Positions 15,345-18,293 of a stretch of DNA of 18,293 bases are shown here, one piece after another. The notes under the pieces are model-generated. The model was not told where the DNA came from and did no database searches. It worked only from the letters and a program-made list of their open reading frames with translations. Source of the DNA: JAABSQ01 sp964573705 (lineage in GTDB: Bacteria > Desulfobacterota > Desulfobacteria > Desulfobacterales > Desulfococcaceae). The translations under genes were made by a program, and so were the position numbers. How positions within the stretch are numbered: the first letter of the stretch is position 1; each line of letters begins with the position of its first letter. Where the stretch lies: NCBI GenBank assembly GCA_964573705.1, contig CAZNLT010000118.1, positions 1 to 18,293 on the forward strand, in the 5' to 3' direction.

Positions 15345-15349
15345 CGGGT

Positions 15350-16288
15350 TTGGATATTTTCCCCTTGAAGCATGTCTACGAGGCCCAGCAGTTCGATCGG
15401 GAGCTGCTGGAACGGGTTTTCTCCATAGCCGATCAGATGAAGGCCGATCTGGCCTCCGGCGGCAGACACTTCGCCCGGTCTTTGGAGGGCAAAATCATGG
15501 CGGCCCTTTTTTACGAGCCCTCCACCCGAACCCGGTTTTCCTTTGAAAGCGCCATGCTTCGGCTGGGGGGCAACATCATCACCACCGAAAACGCACGGGA
15601 GTTTTCCAGCGCCGCCAAGGGCGAGAGCCTGTATGACTCCACCCGGGTGATGAACGGGTATGCCGACGTGATCGTGATGCGCCACCATGAAGCGGGCAGC
15701 GCCAAGAAAGCGGCCGACGTGTCCGCCATTCCGGTCATCAACGCCGGGGACGGCTCCGGTCAGCACCCGACCCAGGCCCTGCTGGACATGTACACCATCA
15801 AGGACAATTTCGATTCCATCGACGGGCTCAGAATCGCCATGGTGGGGGACCTGAAATACGGCCGCACCGTCCGGTCCCTCGCGTATCTTCTCTCCAAATA
15901 CGACCGGGTGGAGATCCGCTTTATCGCCCCGCCGGTCTGCGCCATGGAGCAGGATATCAAAGACCACCTGGACGAGAACCAGATTCCCTGGGAGGAAAAA
16001 ACCGATCTCAACCAGGTGCTGCCCCATGTCGACTGCGTTTACATGACCCGGATTCAGAAAGAGCGGTTCATCCATCCCGAAGATTACGAAAAGGCGATCG
16101 GAAAATACATTCTCACCCCCGAGAACGTGCGGACCATGAAGCCCGAGTCGATCATCATGCATCCCCTGCCCCGGCTCCACGAAATCCGACAGGCGGTGGA
16201 CGAAGACCCCCGGGCCAAATACTTCGAGCAGGCCATCAACGGGCTCTACATTCGAATGGCCCTCCTCTATCTTCTGCTGTATCGGTAA
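15350..16288 (+). CDS. pyrB: aspartate carbamoyltransferase catalytic subunit
   Basis: A 312-aa enzyme catalysing the committed step of pyrimidine synthesis, carbamoyl phosphate plus aspartate to carbamoyl aspartate. It has PSTRTR (57-62) in FYEPSTRTRFSFESAMLRLGG, a lysine in SSAAKGES (K90), HPTQ (139-142) after NAGDGSGQ, and HPLPR (271-275). The length matches E. coli PyrB (311 aa). No ATG suits the N-terminus. I chose TTG at 15350, since GAGGGAGG ends 5 nt before it (15337-15344) and the protein then begins DIFPLKHVYEAQQF. A TTG at 15335 is in frame but lies before that ribosome site. No pyrI regulatory subunit follows; the next gene is convergent. It may be read through from argF. Confidence 0.94.
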   Translation: MDIFPLKHVYEAQQFDRELLERVFSIADQMKADLASGGRHFARSLEGKIMAALFYEPSTRTRFSFESAMLRLGGNIITTENAREFSSAAKGESLYDSTRVMNGYADVIVMRHHEAGSAKKAADVSAIPVINAGDGSGQHPTQALLDMYTIKDNFDSIDGLRIAMVGDLKYGRTVRSLAYLLSKYDRVEIRFIAPPVCAMEQDIKDHLDENQIPWEEKTDLNQVLPHVDCVYMTRIQKERFIHPEDYEKAIGKYILTPENVRTMKPESIIMHPLPRLHEIRQAVDEDPRAKYFEQAINGLYIRMALLYLLLYR

Positions 16289-16372
16289 ATCCGCTCAACC
16301 ATCGATCGTTTCCTCAACCGGCTTCCGTCGCTTCACGCATTCTGCTCGAAAGCGGAAGCGGCGGGATCCGGC

Positions 16373-18211
16373 TCAGGCGCTTTTCTTGCGGGAGACGTGC
16401 AGCAGATGGCGCTTCTGGGCCGACAGCACCGCCTTTCGCAGCCGAAGAGACTGTGGCGTCACCTCCACCATTTCATCCTCCCGAATAAAATGGATGGCCC
16501 TCTCCAGGGTCATCGGCTTGACCGGTGAGAGAACCACGTTTTCATCCCGGCCCGAGGCCCGCATGTTGGTCAACTTCTTTTCCTTGCAGGGGTTGGCGTC
16601 GATGTCGTTGCTCCGGTTGTGTTCGCCGAAAATCATCCCTTCATAGACCGGATCGCCGGGGACGATGAAGATCTGCCCTCTGGGCTCCAGATTGAACAGC
16701 GCATAGGCCACGGCGACGCCCTGGCGGTCGGAAACGATGGAGCCGTTGAACCGGCTGGGGAAATCTCCTTTGTAGGTGTCGTATCCGGCAAAATAGGAGT
16801 TCATGATGCCGGTGCCCTTGGTGTCGGTGAGAAACTCGTCCCGGTACCCGATCAGCCCGCGGGACGGAATGTTGAACTCCACCCGGACGCGGCCGGTGCC
16901 CCGGTTGACCAGGTTGGCCATCTGGGCCTTGCGGATGGAAAGCTTTTCGGTCACCACCCCGATGAAGTTCTCGTCGCAGTCGATCAGCAGATGCTCCATG
17001 GGTTCGAGCTTCTGGCCGTCTTTTTCCTTGAAGATCACCTCGGGTCGGCCCACGCAGAGTTCGAACCCTTCCCGGCGCATGGTCTCGATCAGGATCGCCA
17101 TCTGAAACTCGCCCCGCCCCTTGACCAGAAAAACCTCCCGGTTGTCGGTCTCCTCCACCTGAACCGCCACATTCCGCAGGGTCTCCTTGTAGAGCCGTTC
17201 GCGGATTTTGGAGGATTGAACGATCTTTCCCTCCTTGCCGGCGAACGGGGAGGTGTTGATGGTGAATTTCATGGACACGGTGGGCTCATCCACCCGAATC
17301 CGCTTCATGGGGATGGGGTTTTCCCGGTTGCAGATGGTATCCCCGATCTCCACATCCTCGATCCCGGAAAGGACGATCACATCCCCGGGTTCGGCCTCCT
17401 GCACTTCGGTGAGCTTCATCCCTTCATACAGCTGAAGCGAGGAAACCTTCAGGGAAATTTTGCGCTCATTTCGGCCCAGGCAGACCATGCTGTCATTGGA
17501 CCGGGCCCGGCCGTTGGAAATTTTCCCGATGGCCAGCCGCCCCAGATAGTCGGAATAGCTCAGGTCGGTCACCCGCATCTGAAAAGGCGCGTCGGGTTCA
17601 TGGAGCGGCGGGGGAATTTCCTTTAAAATGAGATCGAAGAGCGGATCGAGGTTGACGCCCTTTTCTCCGAGTTCATTGAAGGCCACCCCGTCCCGGCCGA
17701 TGGCGTAAAGATAGGGGAAATCGAGCTGGTCTTCGTGGGCGTCCAGATCGATGAAAAGATCATAAATTTCATCCAGCACCTCCTCGGGACGGGCATCCTT
17801 GCGGTCGATCTTGTTGATGACCACGATCACCTTGAGCCCGGCCTCGAAGGTCTTTTTGAGCACGAACCGGGTCTGGGGAAGCGGCCCCTCGGAGGCATCC
17901 ACCAGCAGCAGGGCGCCGTCTGCCATGGAAAGAGCCCGCTCCACCTCCCCGCCGAAATCGGCATGGCCCGGGGTGTCGATAATGTTGATCTTGACCCCCT
18001 TGCAGACCACCGAACAGTTTTTCGCGGCAATGGTGATGCCCCGCTCCCGCTCCAGGTCCATGGTGTCCATCATCCGCTCGCTCAGTTCCTGCCCTTCCCG
18101 GAACAGCCCGCTCTGGGTGAACATGGCATCCACCAGGGTGGTCTTGCCGTGGTCGACGTGGGCGATAATTGCGATATTTCTTAAATTTTCATTGGGTATC
18201 AGATTGCTCAT
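16373..18211 (-). CDS. typA: ribosome-associated translational GTPase TypA/BipA
   Basis: A 612-aa member of the translation-factor GTPase family, close to the 607 aa of E. coli TypA/BipA. GTPase motifs are AHVDHGKTT (17-25), RERGITI (55-61), DTPGH (79-83) and NKID (133-136). Domain II and the EF-G-like domains III and V follow, and the C-terminal domain includes the family's basic GRDENV (about 550-560) region. It binds the ribosome and is linked to 50S assembly and growth under stress or cold. An ATG at 18211 gives a TypA-like N-terminus (MSNLIPNENLRNIAIIAHVDHG) and is preceded by AGTGAG; a GTG at 18220 is also possible. It is convergent with pyrB, with 84 bp between the stops. Confidence 0.97.
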   Translation of the reverse strand: MSNLIPNENLRNIAIIAHVDHGKTTLVDAMFTQSGLFREGQELSERMMDTMDLERERGITIAAKNCSVVCKGVKINIIDTPGHADFGGEVERALSMADGALLLVDASEGPLPQTRFVLKKTFEAGLKVIVVINKIDRKDARPEEVLDEIYDLFIDLDAHEDQLDFPYLYAIGRDGVAFNELGEKGVNLDPLFDLILKEIPPPLHEPDAPFQMRVTDLSYSDYLGRLAIGKISNGRARSNDSMVCLGRNERKISLKVSSLQLYEGMKLTEVQEAEPGDVIVLSGIEDVEIGDTICNRENPIPMKRIRVDEPTVSMKFTINTSPFAGKEGKIVQSSKIRERLYKETLRNVAVQVEETDNREVFLVKGRGEFQMAILIETMRREGFELCVGRPEVIFKEKDGQKLEPMEHLLIDCDENFIGVVTEKLSIRKAQMANLVNRGTGRVRVEFNIPSRGLIGYRDEFLTDTKGTGIMNSYFAGYDTYKGDFPSRFNGSIVSDRQGVAVAYALFNLEPRGQIFIVPGDPVYEGMIFGEHNRSNDIDANPCKEKKLTNMRASGRDENVVLSPVKPMTLERAIHFIREDEMVEVTPQSLRLRKAVLSAQKRHLLHVSRKKSA

Positions 18212-18262
18212 GGATCTCACTTTTGTGCGATGTGAATGATAGGATTTAAAAACAAGCGGAAG

Positions 18263-18290
18263 AACATAACCATTTGATCGGGGTTTACAA
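18263..18290 (-). promoter_or_regulatory. weak candidate promoter upstream of typA
   Basis: On the minus strand, TTGTAA (18290-18285) and TATGTT (18268-18263) are 16 nt apart, each matching the consensus at four of six positions, about 50 nt before the start codon. The region upstream is cut off by the window edge, so a better promoter could lie outside. Confidence 0.3.
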
Positions 18291-18293
18291 GGG

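Noticed and set aside
14157..16288. argF and pyrB as a recent tandem duplication
   Set aside because: They are ancient paralogues with distinct family motifs (VSMGE and HCLP in ArgF, HPLPR in PyrB), and share only the expected STRTR and HPTQ motifs.
16321..16359. Hairpin GCTTCCG/CGGAAGC between convergent pyrB and typA as a bidirectional terminator
   Set aside because: The continuous stem is only 7 bp with a 25-nt loop and no T run on either side, so it is too weak to call.

Overview
The window is GC-rich, densely coded bacterial chromosome and looks like housekeeping sequence mixed with signalling genes. The gene families suggest a deltaproteobacterial (Desulfobacterota) anaerobe, probably a relative of the sulfate reducers. 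They include an iron-sulfur flavoprotein fused to an SCP-2 domain, a cytosolic group-2 type [NiFe] hydrogenase, a chemoreceptor with a Cys-rich PAS domain, a large hybrid kinase and a MoxR-type ATPase. This placement is inferred from gene content, not from a phylogenetic marker.

Layout. Positions 1-1650 (minus strand) hold a MoxR-family AAA ATPase, possibly followed by the first codons of another gene at the window edge. Positions 1651-1969 are an AT-rich divergent intergenic region. Positions 1970-5384 (plus) hold four genes: an ISF-like flavoprotein/SCP-2 fusion, an EamA/DMT transporter, a DJ-1/PfpI-family protein and a membrane-anchored C39-type peptidase whose start overlaps the preceding stop. 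Positions 5508-6779 (plus) encode a methyl-accepting chemotaxis protein. Positions 6780-7044 separate two convergent genes and carry two tandem 73-bp palindromic units flanked by a 47-bp near-identical direct repeat. One copy of that repeat covers the 3' end of the next gene.

The most interesting part is the minus-strand cluster read from 13916 down to 7045: [NiFe]-hydrogenase small subunit, large subunit (1-nt gap), a soluble PAS-PAS-HisKA-HATPase-REC-REC-HPt hybrid kinase (48-nt gap) and a REC-GGDEF diguanylate cyclase (14-nt overlap). No Tat signal, membrane segment or hydrogenase maturation gene is seen. The simplest reading is a cytosolic H2 sensor that passes its signal through a phosphorelay to c-di-GMP synthesis. 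This resembles what has been proposed for group 2c [NiFe] hydrogenases and differs in detail from the classical HupUV/HoxBC sensors.

Positions 14157-16288 (plus) carry two related carbamoyltransferases, argF and pyrB, separated by a strong imperfect inverted repeat. pyrB appears to start at TTG. Positions 16373-18211 (minus) carry typA/bipA, with its upstream region at the right edge. No tRNA, rRNA, CRISPR array, insertion sequence or integrase was seen.
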